A stretch of 64,000 bases of DNA from Herbidospora solisilvae (GTDB lineage Bacteria; Actinomycetota; Actinomycetes; Streptosporangiales; Streptosporangiaceae): the NCBI RefSeq assembly GCF_009901565.1, contig NZ_WXEW01000007.1, forward strand, positions 248,001 to 312,000, read 5' to 3'. The position numbers and the translations under genes were made by a program. Below are positions 1 to 8,113 of the stretch, piece after piece. The notes beneath the pieces were generated by a model. That model was not told where the DNA came from. It did no database searches and saw only the letters and a program-made list of their open reading frames with translations. Each line of letters starts with the position of its first letter. Position 1 is the stretch's first letter.

Positions 1-1785
1 TACTTCACCGCCCTGACCGGGCTGATGGTCTACGGGGTGAGCTCCCTGGCCTCGCTGGCGCTGACCGTGCACGCCGCCCGGGGCGAACTGGCCGGGGTGG
101 CCGTCGCACAGGAACGCCTGCGGGTCGCCCGCGACCTGCACGACCTGCTCGGCTACAACGTCTCCGCGCTCACCCTCAAGAGCGAGCTGGCCTACCGTCT
201 GCTGCCCGCCTCGGCCGAACGCGCCCGCCGCGAGCTGCGCGACGTGCTCACGCTGTCGCGCCAGGCGCTCGGCGACGTGCGGGTGGTCGCGGGCGGCAGC
301 CGCCCGATGTCACTGGCCGCCGAGGCGCGCTCGGCCGAGTCGATGCTGATCGCGGCCGACATGGACGTCGAGGTGCGGCTCGCCCCCGGCCCGCTGCCGG
401 AGGAGGTCGACACCGTCCTGGCCATCGTGCTGCGCGAGGCCGTCACCAACGTGCTGCGGCACAGCAAGGCGCAGTACTGCCTGGTGGAGACCTGCAGCGA
501 GGGCGACCACATCACGCTGCGGGTGGTCAACGACGCCGCCGACGTCGCGGGCCCCGAGCCCGGCGGGGGAGCGGGCCTGGACAACCTGTCGGCCCGGGTC
601 GAGGCGGCCGGCGGCGTCAGCACCACGAGCCTCGACGGCGAGTGGTTCACCTTCACCGCCGAGGTTCCGGTCGGCGGACCGCCCGCGCCGGTCGCCGACG
701 ACCCGGTGACGTGGACGTTCGCGCAGATCACCGGCCAGCCCTGGCACCTGCGGGTGGCCCGTACGATCGCCGTCGTCGTGCTGCTCGGCTACGGCGTGCT
801 GATGGTCGTGAACGTCCTGGGGCAGCACCCCGAGGCGCTGAGCCTGGTGGAGTCGGCCCTCTGCGCGGCCGTGCTGGTCGGCGTCCAGATCGCCGTGTCC
901 CTCGGGTTCCTCCGCCGCGCCGCGCTGCCGATCCAGGCGGCCGCCACCTATCTGCCGCTGGTGTGGATCGGCGCGCCGTGGGGTTCGATGGGCGGCTTCC
1001 TGGCCGGCACGGCGCTGATGGTGCTGCCGGGAGTCTGGCGCTGGGGCTGCTACGCCGCCGTCGGCGTCAGCGTGGCCGCCCTGTCGGTGCTGCACGGCGA
1101 CGCGGGGGAGTGGACCGCCTACCTCACCCTCTCGACCCTGCTGACCGGCCTGGTCGTGTACGGCATCAGCGAACTGTCCGGCCTCGTCGCCCAGGTCGAC
1201 CAGGCCCGCGACGACCTCGCGCGCGGCGCGGTCACCCGGGAGCGATTACGGGTCGCCCGCGAACTGCACGACCTGCTCGGCCACGACCTGGCCGCCATGA
1301 CGGTCAAGAGCGAACGCGCCTACCGCCTGCTCCCCGGTTCGGGCGACCGGGCCCGCACCGAACTCGCCGACGTCCTGGACGTCGCCCGCCGCGCCGTCGC
1401 CGACGTCAGATCGGTGGCCAGCGGCTACCGCCACATGTCCTTCACCGCCGAACTCGACTCCGCCCGCGCGACCCTGGCGGCGGCCGGGGTGTGCGTCCGG
1501 GCCCGGGCCCGTGACGTCCCGCCGGAGGTCGACGCGATCCTGGCGGTCGTGCTCCGCGAGGCGGTGACGAACGTCCTGAGGCACAGCGCCGCCACCCGCT
1601 GCGAGATCACCTTCGCCGACGGCTCGCTGACCGTCTGGAACGACGGCGTCAGCACGCTCATGACCCCCGCCGAACCCGGCACCGCCCTGGATGACCTGGC
1701 CGAACGCCTGGAATCCATCGGTGGTTCGTTGAAATATGAACGAAGCGCCGCGACGTTCCGGCTAAAAGCCGACATCCCGCAATGA
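1..1785 (+). CDS. Tandem-fused sensor histidine kinase (5' end outside window)
   Basis: Membrane sensor kinase of the HisKA_3 (NarL/DesK) class, partial because the frame is open to base 1. Two kinase modules lie in one chain. Module 1 has phospho-acceptor His39 (numbered from the ATG at 25) in RDLHDLLG, N-box LREAVTNVLRHS and a GGGAGL G-box. About six hydrophobic segments follow (residues ~240-390). Module 2 has His415 in RELHDLLGHD, the same N-box, and a degenerate G-box (PGTALDDL). The membrane end before module 1 resembles that before module 2, so the visible part looks like an internal duplication of a whole kinase. The response regulator at 1868 follows on the same strand and is the likely partner. 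Module 2 may bind ATP poorly; that is an inference from the G-box. Confidence 0.88.
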   Translation, partial: YFTALTGLMVYGVSSLASLALTVHAARGELAGVAVAQERLRVARDLHDLLGYNVSALTLKSELAYRLLPASAERARRELRDVLTLSRQALGDVRVVAGGSRPMSLAAEARSAESMLIAADMDVEVRLAPGPLPEEVDTVLAIVLREAVTNVLRHSKAQYCLVETCSEGDHITLRVVNDAADVAGPEPGGGAGLDNLSARVEAAGGVSTTSLDGEWFTFTAEVPVGGPPAPVADDPVTWTFAQITGQPWHLRVARTIAVVVLLGYGVLMVVNVLGQHPEALSLVESALCAAVLVGVQIAVSLGFLRRAALPIQAAATYLPLVWIGAPWGSMGGFLAGTALMVLPGVWRWGCYAAVGVSVAALSVLHGDAGEWTAYLTLSTLLTGLVVYGISELSGLVAQVDQARDDLARGAVTRERLRVARELHDLLGHDLAAMTVKSERAYRLLPGSGDRARTELADVLDVARRAVADVRSVASGYRHMSFTAELDSARATLAAAGVCVRARARDVPPEVDAILAVVLREAVTNVLRHSAATRCEITFADGSLTVWNDGVSTLMTPAEPGTALDDLAERLESIGGSLKYERSAATFRLKADIPQ

Positions 1786-1867
1786 CGTTCTGTCAAGAAT
1801 GTCGGCATTGCCTATATGCGTAACCTCGGTACAAGATTCATTTTGACCATTTGGACCGGCCGGGGGA

Positions 1868-2485
1868 ATGGACGTGCTGACGTTACGGATCCTCCTCGCC
1901 GAGGACGTTCGCATCGTCCGGGGCGCCCTGGCCGCCCTGCTGGAGATGGAGCCCGACCTCACGGTCGTGGCCCAGGTCGGCAGCGGCGCCGACATCGTGC
2001 CGGCGGCCCTGGAGCACCGCCCCGACGTGGCGATCCTCGACGTCGACCTCCCCGTCGTCGACGGCCTGTCGGCCGCGGAGGAGCTGCACGCCAAACTCCC
2101 CTCGTGCCGCACCCTGATCCTCACCGGCCTGGGCCGCCCCGGCACGCTGCGGCGAGCGCTGTCGGTGTCGGTGTCGGGCTTCTTGTTGAAGGACACCCCG
2201 TCGGAGCGGCTGGCGCAGGCCGTACGCGAGGTCGCCGCCGGCCGCCGCATCATCGACCCGCAGCTGGCGCTGACCGCGTGGGACGTCGGCGAGATCCCGT
2301 TGTCGGGCCGCGAGATCCAGGTGCTCCGCCTGGCGGCCGGGGGAGCGGAACCCCCGGAGATCGCCGCCCAGATGCACGTCTCGGTCGGAACGGTACGAAA
2401 CTATCTGACCAAAATCGTCACCAAACTCAACGCGAGAAATCGGGTGGACGCGATACGCATAGCCACGGAAGCGGGCTGGATCTGA
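1868..2485 (+). CDS. NarL/FixJ-family response regulator
   Basis: DNA-binding response regulator, 205 aa. The receiver domain (residues ~6-120) has the acidic pair E12/D13, phospho-acceptor Asp58 in AILDVDLP and the conserved Lys in FLLKD. The C-terminal LuxR-type helix-turn-helix (residues ~140-200) has PLSGREIQVLRLAAGG and VSVGTVRNYLTKI. It lies 82 bp after the fused kinase and is presumably phosphorylated by it. A GGGGGA stretch sits immediately before the ATG, which is close for a ribosome site; a GTG six bases further in is an alternative start. The receiver resembles DesR-like regulators that respond to membrane or envelope state, but the target genes cannot be read from the sequence. 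Confidence 0.9.
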   Translation: MDVLTLRILLAEDVRIVRGALAALLEMEPDLTVVAQVGSGADIVPAALEHRPDVAILDVDLPVVDGLSAAEELHAKLPSCRTLILTGLGRPGTLRRALSVSVSGFLLKDTPSERLAQAVREVAAGRRIIDPQLALTAWDVGEIPLSGREIQVLRLAAGGAEPPEIAAQMHVSVGTVRNYLTKIVTKLNARNRVDAIRIATEAGWI

Positions 2486-2524
2486 AATCCGCCCCCGGTT
2501 ATTCTCGCCACGGGGTGATAGGCG

Positions 2525-3757
2525 ATGACATATACACTTTTGCGCGGCAATTTCGTGATCAGATATCCCGATCTCCCGCGCCAGGGCCCCGAGCCCGACG
2601 GTGACACGATCAAGTTCCTCCCCGACACGCCGGCGCTGATCGAGGCGCTCCCCCGACCGTCGGGCACCTCCCCCGACCTCAACCGGCGCGGCATCTCCGT
2701 CCGCCTGGAGGCCGTCGACGCCCTGGAGACCCACTTCGAGGAGACCCACCAGCGGCTGGACTGGGCGCGGGCCGCCCGCGACCGCCTGCTGGCCCTGCTC
2801 GGCTTCACCGGGGTCGAGTTCTTCGACGACCTCCCGAACAAGGTGAGACGCGCCGACCAGGACACGACCAGGGGCTACGTCCTGTCGAACGGCGTCGACG
2901 CCAACGGCCGCCTGATCGCCTTCGTCTACGGCGGAACCACGGAGACACCCGACGGCGCGCCGGTCTTCCTGACCCCCGCGCTGGCCGACGAGTCGGCCAA
3001 CCGCGTCCTGCTCGCCGAAGGCCTGGCCTACCCGGCCTACTACGCGACCCTCCCGGCCGAACTGCGCGACCACCTGGCGGGCGTCTCCCGCGCCGCCCGG
3101 CCCGATGCGGGCCTGTGGCCCGTCGCCGACGGCCACCCCGGCAGACCCGCCACGGTGACGGCCGACTCGCTCGACGAGACCGTCATCTGGCCCAAGCTGT
3201 TCCGCCGCCTGGTGCCCTACTTCGCGGCGGGCTTCCCGGACTTCGGCCAGTTCGACACCTGGTTGCGCGCCGACCCGGTCCACCGCGACGACGCCATCTG
3301 GCTGATCGGACGACAGGAACGCGGCAACCTGCACGACGTGGTGCGCGCCTCGGGCGACCAGATCGAACTGACGGTCTGGCCCGAGGACTTCGTCATCGCC
3401 CCCGACCCGGCGACCGGCCCCACCATCCCGCCGCCGGCGGCGACCGGCGACGTGGTCATCGTGGCCGCCCTGCCCAACCCGGCCGGCGCCGACGCGGGCG
3501 CCGAGAAGGTCACCCTGCTGAACGTGACCCCCGGCGCGATCGAACTCGACGGCTGGCACCTGCGCGACACCTCGGGCAACCGGACGGCGCTCTCGGGCCC
3601 GGTCGAGGCGGGGACGGTCAAGGTCGTCACGGTGAGCTGGCTCGACAACGCCGGCGACTCGATCATGCTGGTCGGGCCGGACGACGTGGTGATCGACACG
3701 GTGACGTACAAGAAGGAACAGGTCCGGACCGGCCGCACGATCGCCTTCGGCCGCTGA
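2525..3757 (+). CDS. Staphylococcal-nuclease-like / lamin-tail domain protein
   Basis: 410 aa, no signal peptide or membrane segment. The N-terminal part (about residues 15-110) has the layout of a thermonuclease/SNase fold: DGDT near residue 27, VRLEAVDALE at ~60 where SNases have RLxGIDAPE, then an ARDRLLALLG helix. The C-terminal ~100 residues, from VVIVAALPNP, form a lamin-tail (LTD) beta-sandwich with LLNVTPGAIELDGWHLRD. LTDs are often attached to nucleases and are thought to help bind DNA or membranes. The middle region (110-300) is unassigned. The gene converges on the DUF4132 gene, with stops four bases apart. Nuclease activity is inferred; the Glu of the active-site motif is present but other catalytic residues were not confirmed. 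Confidence 0.7.
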   Translation: MTYTLLRGNFVIRYPDLPRQGPEPDGDTIKFLPDTPALIEALPRPSGTSPDLNRRGISVRLEAVDALETHFEETHQRLDWARAARDRLLALLGFTGVEFFDDLPNKVRRADQDTTRGYVLSNGVDANGRLIAFVYGGTTETPDGAPVFLTPALADESANRVLLAEGLAYPAYYATLPAELRDHLAGVSRAARPDAGLWPVADGHPGRPATVTADSLDETVIWPKLFRRLVPYFAAGFPDFGQFDTWLRADPVHRDDAIWLIGRQERGNLHDVVRASGDQIELTVWPEDFVIAPDPATGPTIPPPAATGDVVIVAALPNPAGADAGAEKVTLLNVTPGAIELDGWHLRDTSGNRTALSGPVEAGTVKVVTVSWLDNAGDSIMLVGPDDVVIDTVTYKKEQVRTGRTIAFGR

Positions 3758-3761
3758 TCTC

Positions 3762-6233
3762 TCACCCGCCGATCTGGCGGGTGATCGTCGGGTCGGTGAC
3801 GCCCGTGTCGTCGGCGAGCAGGAACGCCTTGGACAGGATGATCGACAACATCCCGCCGTCCTCCTCGAACGGCAGGAACACCGGTTGTTCCGAGCGGTCG
3901 GGCCCCGGCACGATGCACAGGTAGGCGTCGTTGGGTTCCATCAGGATGTTGCCCGACCCGAGATGGATCTTGTAGGTGCGCAGGTCACCGCGCACCCGCA
4001 GGAACCGGTCGGTCAGCTCGGCCCGCCCGGCGAGGCTCAGCCGGGGCAGCAGGCGGGCCAGCGCGTCGCGGCGGGTGCGCGCCGTCTCGGTCAGCTCGCC
4101 GAAGCCGTGGGAGTGCCAGTAGTCCTCGTGCCCCGCGACCACGTGGGGGTCGAGGCCGATCGAGGTGACGCCCACGGCCAGGTCGGCGTCGCGCAGCGCC
4201 TCCGACAACACCAGCGGCGGGACCTCCGTCAACGGCATGCCGTCGCGGGCGTACCCGTAGACGTCGGTGTCGTCCTCGTCAGGGCGGTAGAAGCGGATCT
4301 GCTCGCTGGCGCAGAAGGACGCCGTGCCCCAGCCGTCGGCCTCGGGGTCGCCGTTGACCGACATGGCCCAGCGGACCCGGTAACCGGACAGGTCCTTGAC
4401 CGCCGCGCCCTGGTCGGAGCCGAACTCGTAGTCCCAGTGGCCGATCGACGGGCCCGACCAGCCGCGCTGGTTCAGCAGCGCCTTGGCCTGGCCGTAGCGC
4501 AAGGTGTGCCCGGCGAACCGGTTGGAGTAGGTCCCGGTCCGCTCCTCGGCGGGGGTGAGCAGGTAGACCTCGCGGAAGGCCTGCTTGAAGGGCTGCCGCA
4601 CGCCCGCGTCGAGCAGGTGGTCGCGCCAGGTCCGGACCGCCTCCGGCGTCTCGCCGATGGGGTGCCAGAGATGCAGCGGGGTGTTCGGGTCGGGCTGGAT
4701 GCGGCGGCCCGCCGGGTCGGTGAGCTCCCAGCCGTCGTCGGTCCGCACCGGGATGCCGGCCGGGCCCTGGAGGATGCGCCAGATCAGCGTGCGGGCGTAG
4801 AGGCCGGTGACCGGGTGGTCGAGGAAGAACTCGGTCACCTCGTGCCAGCGCCAGATGCGTTCCTCGATCAGGGCACGCTCCAGCCGGAACCGCTCGGCCG
4901 GAAGCAGCTGCCTGAGGTCCTTGAGCGTCGCCTTCAGCTCGGCCAGCGCCGGGTCCTTCCGGATCGCCGCCGGGGCCGCCTTCACCGTCTTGCCCCTGGC
5001 GTTGACGAACTCCAGCGCCTGCGTGTCGGCCCGCAGCCGCACCAGGCAGTCGCCGACCGGCTCCTCGCGCACGCCGCCGGGGCCGAGCCCGAACGTCGGC
5101 ACCGTGCGGTCGAGCAGCCGTTCGGGGGAGAGCCCGGCCGCCTCGGCGACCGCGTCGAGGGCGCGGGCCACCCCGGCCAGGACGGTCTTCTTGCGCACCT
5201 TCGCCTGGACCCGGGCCAGGTGGGGCACGGTGTCGAGGCCGCCCCTGTGGGCCAGGACGCCGACGGCGGCGTTGGCCAGCCTCTCGTCACGGCAGTTCGG
5301 TCCCGAGCCGCCGATGCCGGTCCCGCAGGTCACGGCGCAGTCGCCGAGCAGCGCGGCCACCCACGGCTCGTCGATCAGCCGGCAGGTCCAGATCAGGCCC
5401 CGCAGCGGGGTGGCGGTGCGGTCGTGGAGGAAGACGGTGGTGGTCCACTCGCGGTCGTCGTGGCGGAACGTGACGGGGCCCTCCCGGTGGGCCGCCAGCC
5501 GCTGGAGGATCTCCCGGACCAGGACGACGGCCTTGGGGGTGAGCAGCTTCCCTGCCGTGGCGAGCCAGACGCCGCTGGGCTTGGCGGCGGTGGCGCCGTT
5601 CCAGTGGCGTAACAGAGGGAAGACCTCGGGAGCCGCGAGCGCGGCGCCGAAATCGGCGACGAGCGTCGCGGCGAACCGGTCGCGCTCGCCCAGCAGGGCG
5701 CGGACGGCCGAGACCGGATCTGCGGCGTCGGCGTGTTCGGCGAGGAAGTCGTCGAGCCGCCGGGCGGTTCCGGCCCGCGACGGCCACTCGTGATCGCCCA
5801 GCGTCTTGCGCACCCGTTCGGCCTGCTCCACGTAGCGTCGGCGAAGGTCGTGGGGGAGCGACGCGGTAGCCGTGAGCGGCAGCGTCAGCCTGCAGAGTGC
5901 GATGTACCCGTTGTCCTCCCGGCCGTGGCACAACCGCCACAGCAGGTCGGCCTCCTCGGTCGTCCACTTCAGTTTGCGGCGCGCCACCCGGGAGGCGATC
6001 TCCTCGGCGAGGCGGTCGTAGTGGGGCCCGCTCAGGCGGTGCTGGGCCCAGAGCCCGAGCACCCGCCACCGGACGTCGTCGAAACCGGCCATGCGCCGCC
6101 CGAGTTCAGTCTCGCCGAGCGGCGAGAGCGGCCACTGCCACGCGCGTTCTTCGGGAACCGTCGAGACCAGGCGCTCGGTCTCGGCGAACAGGTCGGTGTG
6201 GCCCCAGCGGTCGAGCTCGGCACTGATCTCCAT
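3762..6233 (-). CDS. DUF4132 domain-containing protein
   Basis: 823 aa cytoplasmic protein. The C-terminal third carries the DUF4132 signature region (HPIGETPEAVRTWRDHL, QPFKQAFREVYLLTPAEE, FAGHTLRYGQAKALL). The N-terminal two thirds are helical and leucine-rich, of the kind that forms HEAT-like solenoids. Proteins of this group often sit with WGR or MolR-like proteins, and their biochemical role is not established. No signal peptide or membrane helix is seen. The gene stands alone between the SNase-LTD gene and tRNA-Lys and is read toward the former. The start is the ATG at 6233; no strong ribosome site precedes it. Confidence 0.78.
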   Translation of the reverse strand: MEISAELDRWGHTDLFAETERLVSTVPEERAWQWPLSPLGETELGRRMAGFDDVRWRVLGLWAQHRLSGPHYDRLAEEIASRVARRKLKWTTEEADLLWRLCHGREDNGYIALCRLTLPLTATASLPHDLRRRYVEQAERVRKTLGDHEWPSRAGTARRLDDFLAEHADAADPVSAVRALLGERDRFAATLVADFGAALAAPEVFPLLRHWNGATAAKPSGVWLATAGKLLTPKAVVLVREILQRLAAHREGPVTFRHDDREWTTTVFLHDRTATPLRGLIWTCRLIDEPWVAALLGDCAVTCGTGIGGSGPNCRDERLANAAVGVLAHRGGLDTVPHLARVQAKVRKKTVLAGVARALDAVAEAAGLSPERLLDRTVPTFGLGPGGVREEPVGDCLVRLRADTQALEFVNARGKTVKAAPAAIRKDPALAELKATLKDLRQLLPAERFRLERALIEERIWRWHEVTEFFLDHPVTGLYARTLIWRILQGPAGIPVRTDDGWELTDPAGRRIQPDPNTPLHLWHPIGETPEAVRTWRDHLLDAGVRQPFKQAFREVYLLTPAEERTGTYSNRFAGHTLRYGQAKALLNQRGWSGPSIGHWDYEFGSDQGAAVKDLSGYRVRWAMSVNGDPEADGWGTASFCASEQIRFYRPDEDDTDVYGYARDGMPLTEVPPLVLSEALRDADLAVGVTSIGLDPHVVAGHEDYWHSHGFGELTETARTRRDALARLLPRLSLAGRAELTDRFLRVRGDLRTYKIHLGSGNILMEPNDAYLCIVPGPDRSEQPVFLPFEEDGGMLSIILSKAFLLADDTGVTDPTITRQIGG

Positions 6234-6278
6234 GGCCGCAATTGATATCAGCGGCCGACGACAATTCGCCGAAATGGA

Positions 6279-6316
6279 AAAATCCCAACTCAGTCGGACT
6301 GAGTTGGGATTTTCTT
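6279..6316 (-). terminator. Rho-independent terminator of tRNA-Lys
   Basis: A perfect 16-bp stem (6279-6294 with 6298-6313) closes a 3-base loop. On the minus strand it is followed by a T-run, as expected for a terminator directly after the tRNA. Confidence 0.9.
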
Positions 6317-6319
6317 TGG

Positions 6320-6393
6320 TGCGCCGCCAGGGACTCGAACCCCGGACCCGCTGATTAAGAGTCAGCTGCTCTAACCAACTGAGCTAGCGGCGC
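6320..6393 (-). tRNA. tRNA-Lys (anticodon CUU)
   Basis: The minus strand folds as a 74-nt cloverleaf. The acceptor stem pairs GCGCCGC with GCGGCGC, the D-arm is GCTCAGTTGGTTAGAGC, the anticodon loop CTCTTAA places CTT at the anticodon, and the T-arm contains GTTCGAGTC. Discriminator A is followed by an encoded CCA (6317-6319). A strong terminator lies immediately downstream. Confidence 0.97.
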
Positions 6394-6445
6394 CCGCGAG
6401 GAAGACTTTAGCAGCTCCAAGCCCTCCTACGCACATCGATAAGGC

Positions 6446-7087
6446 TCAGTGCTTCCACGCGCCCACCGAGAACGGCACCGGCGCCGCCTTGAGGCCCGTC
6501 CCGTCGCCCCACTTGGTGATGTGGTATTCGATGGGGATGTGCCCGAAGCCGCCGTTGCCCTTCACGGCCAGGGTGTTCATGTCGAAGGTGCCGCCGGTCA
6601 GCTCGGCGAAGGTCTGCCCGTCGAGGTCCAGCATGACGCCGCGCGACGACGGGTTCCCGGGGCCGCGGTCGCCCACGAAGAACGGCTTCTTGACGCCCTT
6701 GTAGACCACGTAGCCCTCGGTGCCGAGGGGCCAGCTCGGGGAGGCGGCCATGCCTTTCTGCATCGGCTTGCCGCTGGCGGGCAGGCCCGTGTCGCCGGCG
6801 CGCCCGGAGGCGTCGTCCCAGAAGTAGGAGGCGGTGGTCGTGCCGGTCAGCACGGCCGGCTTGACGAAGGAGGGCTCCTTGATCGCGGGCTTGGCCGCGG
6901 CGGCGGGCTTCTCCAGGGGCTTGACGACGGCGGCCGGCTTGGTGTGGATCCGGACGTGGTTCGCGTGCGGAGGTGCGGCCAGAGCGCTGGCGGCGCCGGT
7001 GGTGCCCAGGCCCAGGACGGCCAGGCCGGCGGTGGCGAGTGCGGTGGTCGCGGTCTTGTTCTTCAGGATGCCTTTGAGGGCGTACAT
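6446..7087 (-). CDS. Secreted protein with double-psi beta-barrel-like domain
   Basis: 213 aa, exported. The N-terminus has basic residues, a hydrophobic core and an ALA-AP cleavage-like site near residue 38, followed by an Ala/Pro/Lys-rich spacer. The rest, from GTTTASYFWDD, contains WPLGTEGYVVYKG, FFVGDRGPG and SSRGVMLDLDGQTFAEL. This resembles the DPBB or 3D fold of RlpA-like and cell-wall lytic proteins, in which the xDRGP strand is typical. A role at the cell wall is inferred. The sequence SYFWDD near the mature start recurs as AYFWDK in the protein at 11774, suggesting a shared export-proximal motif in this genome. Confidence 0.65.
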   Translation of the reverse strand: MYALKGILKNKTATTALATAGLAVLGLGTTGAASALAAPPHANHVRIHTKPAAVVKPLEKPAAAAKPAIKEPSFVKPAVLTGTTTASYFWDDASGRAGDTGLPASGKPMQKGMAASPSWPLGTEGYVVYKGVKKPFFVGDRGPGNPSSRGVMLDLDGQTFAELTGGTFDMNTLAVKGNGGFGHIPIEYHITKWGDGTGLKAAPVPFSVGAWKH

Positions 7088-7187
7088 GAAAAAGGGAGAT
7101 CTTTCCGTACGACGACAGGACTGCCACGCGAGTCATCAGGGGTGGCGTGTCCGGTGGGCCCCGCGGGCCGCTCCCGGATCCGAAGGT

Positions 7188-7257
7188 CAAGTGCTGTCTT
7201 GTGGGTTGGTCAGCACTTGGCAACGAAAGCGACACTAGCCACCAAACCATGACATGG
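7188..7257. promoter_or_regulatory. Divergent promoter region with two inverted repeats
   Basis: Between the minus-strand secreted gene and the plus-strand TetR gene lie a 9-bp perfect inverted repeat (7188-7196 with 7211-7219, AAGTGCTG type) and the dyad CCATGACATGG (7247-7257). Either could be the TetR operator or an untranslated-leader hairpin; nothing in the sequence decides between them. Confidence 0.35.
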
Positions 7258-7318
7258 CAAACCTCGGACAGTAAAACATCTCAGAAGGCCATGAAACGCC
7301 CATAAATAAGGGGATTCC

Positions 7319-8005
7319 GTGGTCAAGCATGCCGTTTGCCCTCCCGTGACCGGCCGGGTGCTGAACTTGGGAAAAGGTGAGGACCGAAGGGATCGGGAGC
7401 CCTGGATGGAAAGCCTGCTGCAGGGGGCCACGCGGCTGTTCGCCGCTCTCGGGTACGACGCCACGACCTTGAAGCAGATCGCCGAGGCGACCGGGCTCGA
7501 CCCGGCCAAGGAGGGGTTCGGGGGGTCCAAGCGGGACCTCTACCTCGCCGTCATCGAGCGGGCCTCCCGGATCGAGACCGAGGCGCTCGAAGGCGTCGTC
7601 AACGACATGATGTCGGCCGACCAGATGACGGCGGCGGGGGCGGTGCACGAGATCGTCGACCGCTACATCGACTTCTGCGTCGCCAATCCCGAGTTCCCGG
7701 CCCTGTGGATCCACCGGTGGCTGTACGACGCGGCCGACCTCACCGGCCTGGAGCGGCAGTACTCCCAGCCGCTGATCACCATGACGACCTCCGTGCTCGA
7801 ACAGGCCGCAGAGGCCGGATACATCGACGACACGGCCGACATGGAGTACTGCGTGTGGACGCTGATCTGGTGCGTCCACGGGTTCGTGCAGGGCGGCGTT
7901 CTCGACGAGTCGGGTGACCGGCTCGGGCCCGAGAACCCCGAGGTGCTCGCCCGTTTCCGGCGGCACCTCCACCGGCTCGCCGCACGGACCCTGAATCTTT
8001 CATAG
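7319..8005 (+). CDS. TetR-family transcriptional regulator
   Basis: 228 aa. The N-terminal helix-turn-helix is ATRLFAALGYDATTLKQIAEATGL, followed by the FGGSKRDLYLAVIER segment of TetR_N. The C-terminal ligand domain ends in helices like those of AcrR-like members. The start is taken as GTG 7319, preceded by AAGGGG at 7308-7313; an ATG at 7406 just before the helix-turn-helix is an alternative. It is divergent from the secreted DPBB-like gene and upstream of the cellulase gene, whose own operator is a CebR box. The target is therefore more likely its own divergent region. Confidence 0.85.
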   Translation: MVKHAVCPPVTGRVLNLGKGEDRRDREPWMESLLQGATRLFAALGYDATTLKQIAEATGLDPAKEGFGGSKRDLYLAVIERASRIETEALEGVVNDMMSADQMTAAGAVHEIVDRYIDFCVANPEFPALWIHRWLYDAADLTGLERQYSQPLITMTTSVLEQAAEAGYIDDTADMEYCVWTLIWCVHGFVQGGVLDESGDRLGPENPEVLARFRRHLHRLAARTLNLS

Positions 8006-8070
8006 GCATCCTGGCCCTATCCCGGCGAACCCGGAAACATGCTGTACACCTCGGCGAAACGAACTCATGT

Positions 8071-8084
8071 TGGGAGCGCTCCCA
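8071..8084. promoter_or_regulatory. CebR/CelR operator of the GH6 cellulase
   Basis: TGGGAGCGCTCCCA, a perfect 14-bp palindrome ending 29 bp before the cellulase ATG. This is the published consensus of the LacI-family cellulose regulators CelR (Thermobifida) and CebR (Streptomyces), which release it on binding cellobiose. Repression of the cellulase by a CebR-type protein encoded elsewhere is therefore expected. Confidence 0.92.
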
Positions 8085-8113
8085 ATCGTGTACGCCGAGG
8101 AGAAGAGAAAGCT

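Noticed and set aside
7088-7318. c-di-AMP (ydaO) riboswitch upstream of the secreted DPBB-like gene
   Set aside because: Such switches precede many actinobacterial cell-wall lytic genes, but the conserved ydaO core sequences are not present here.
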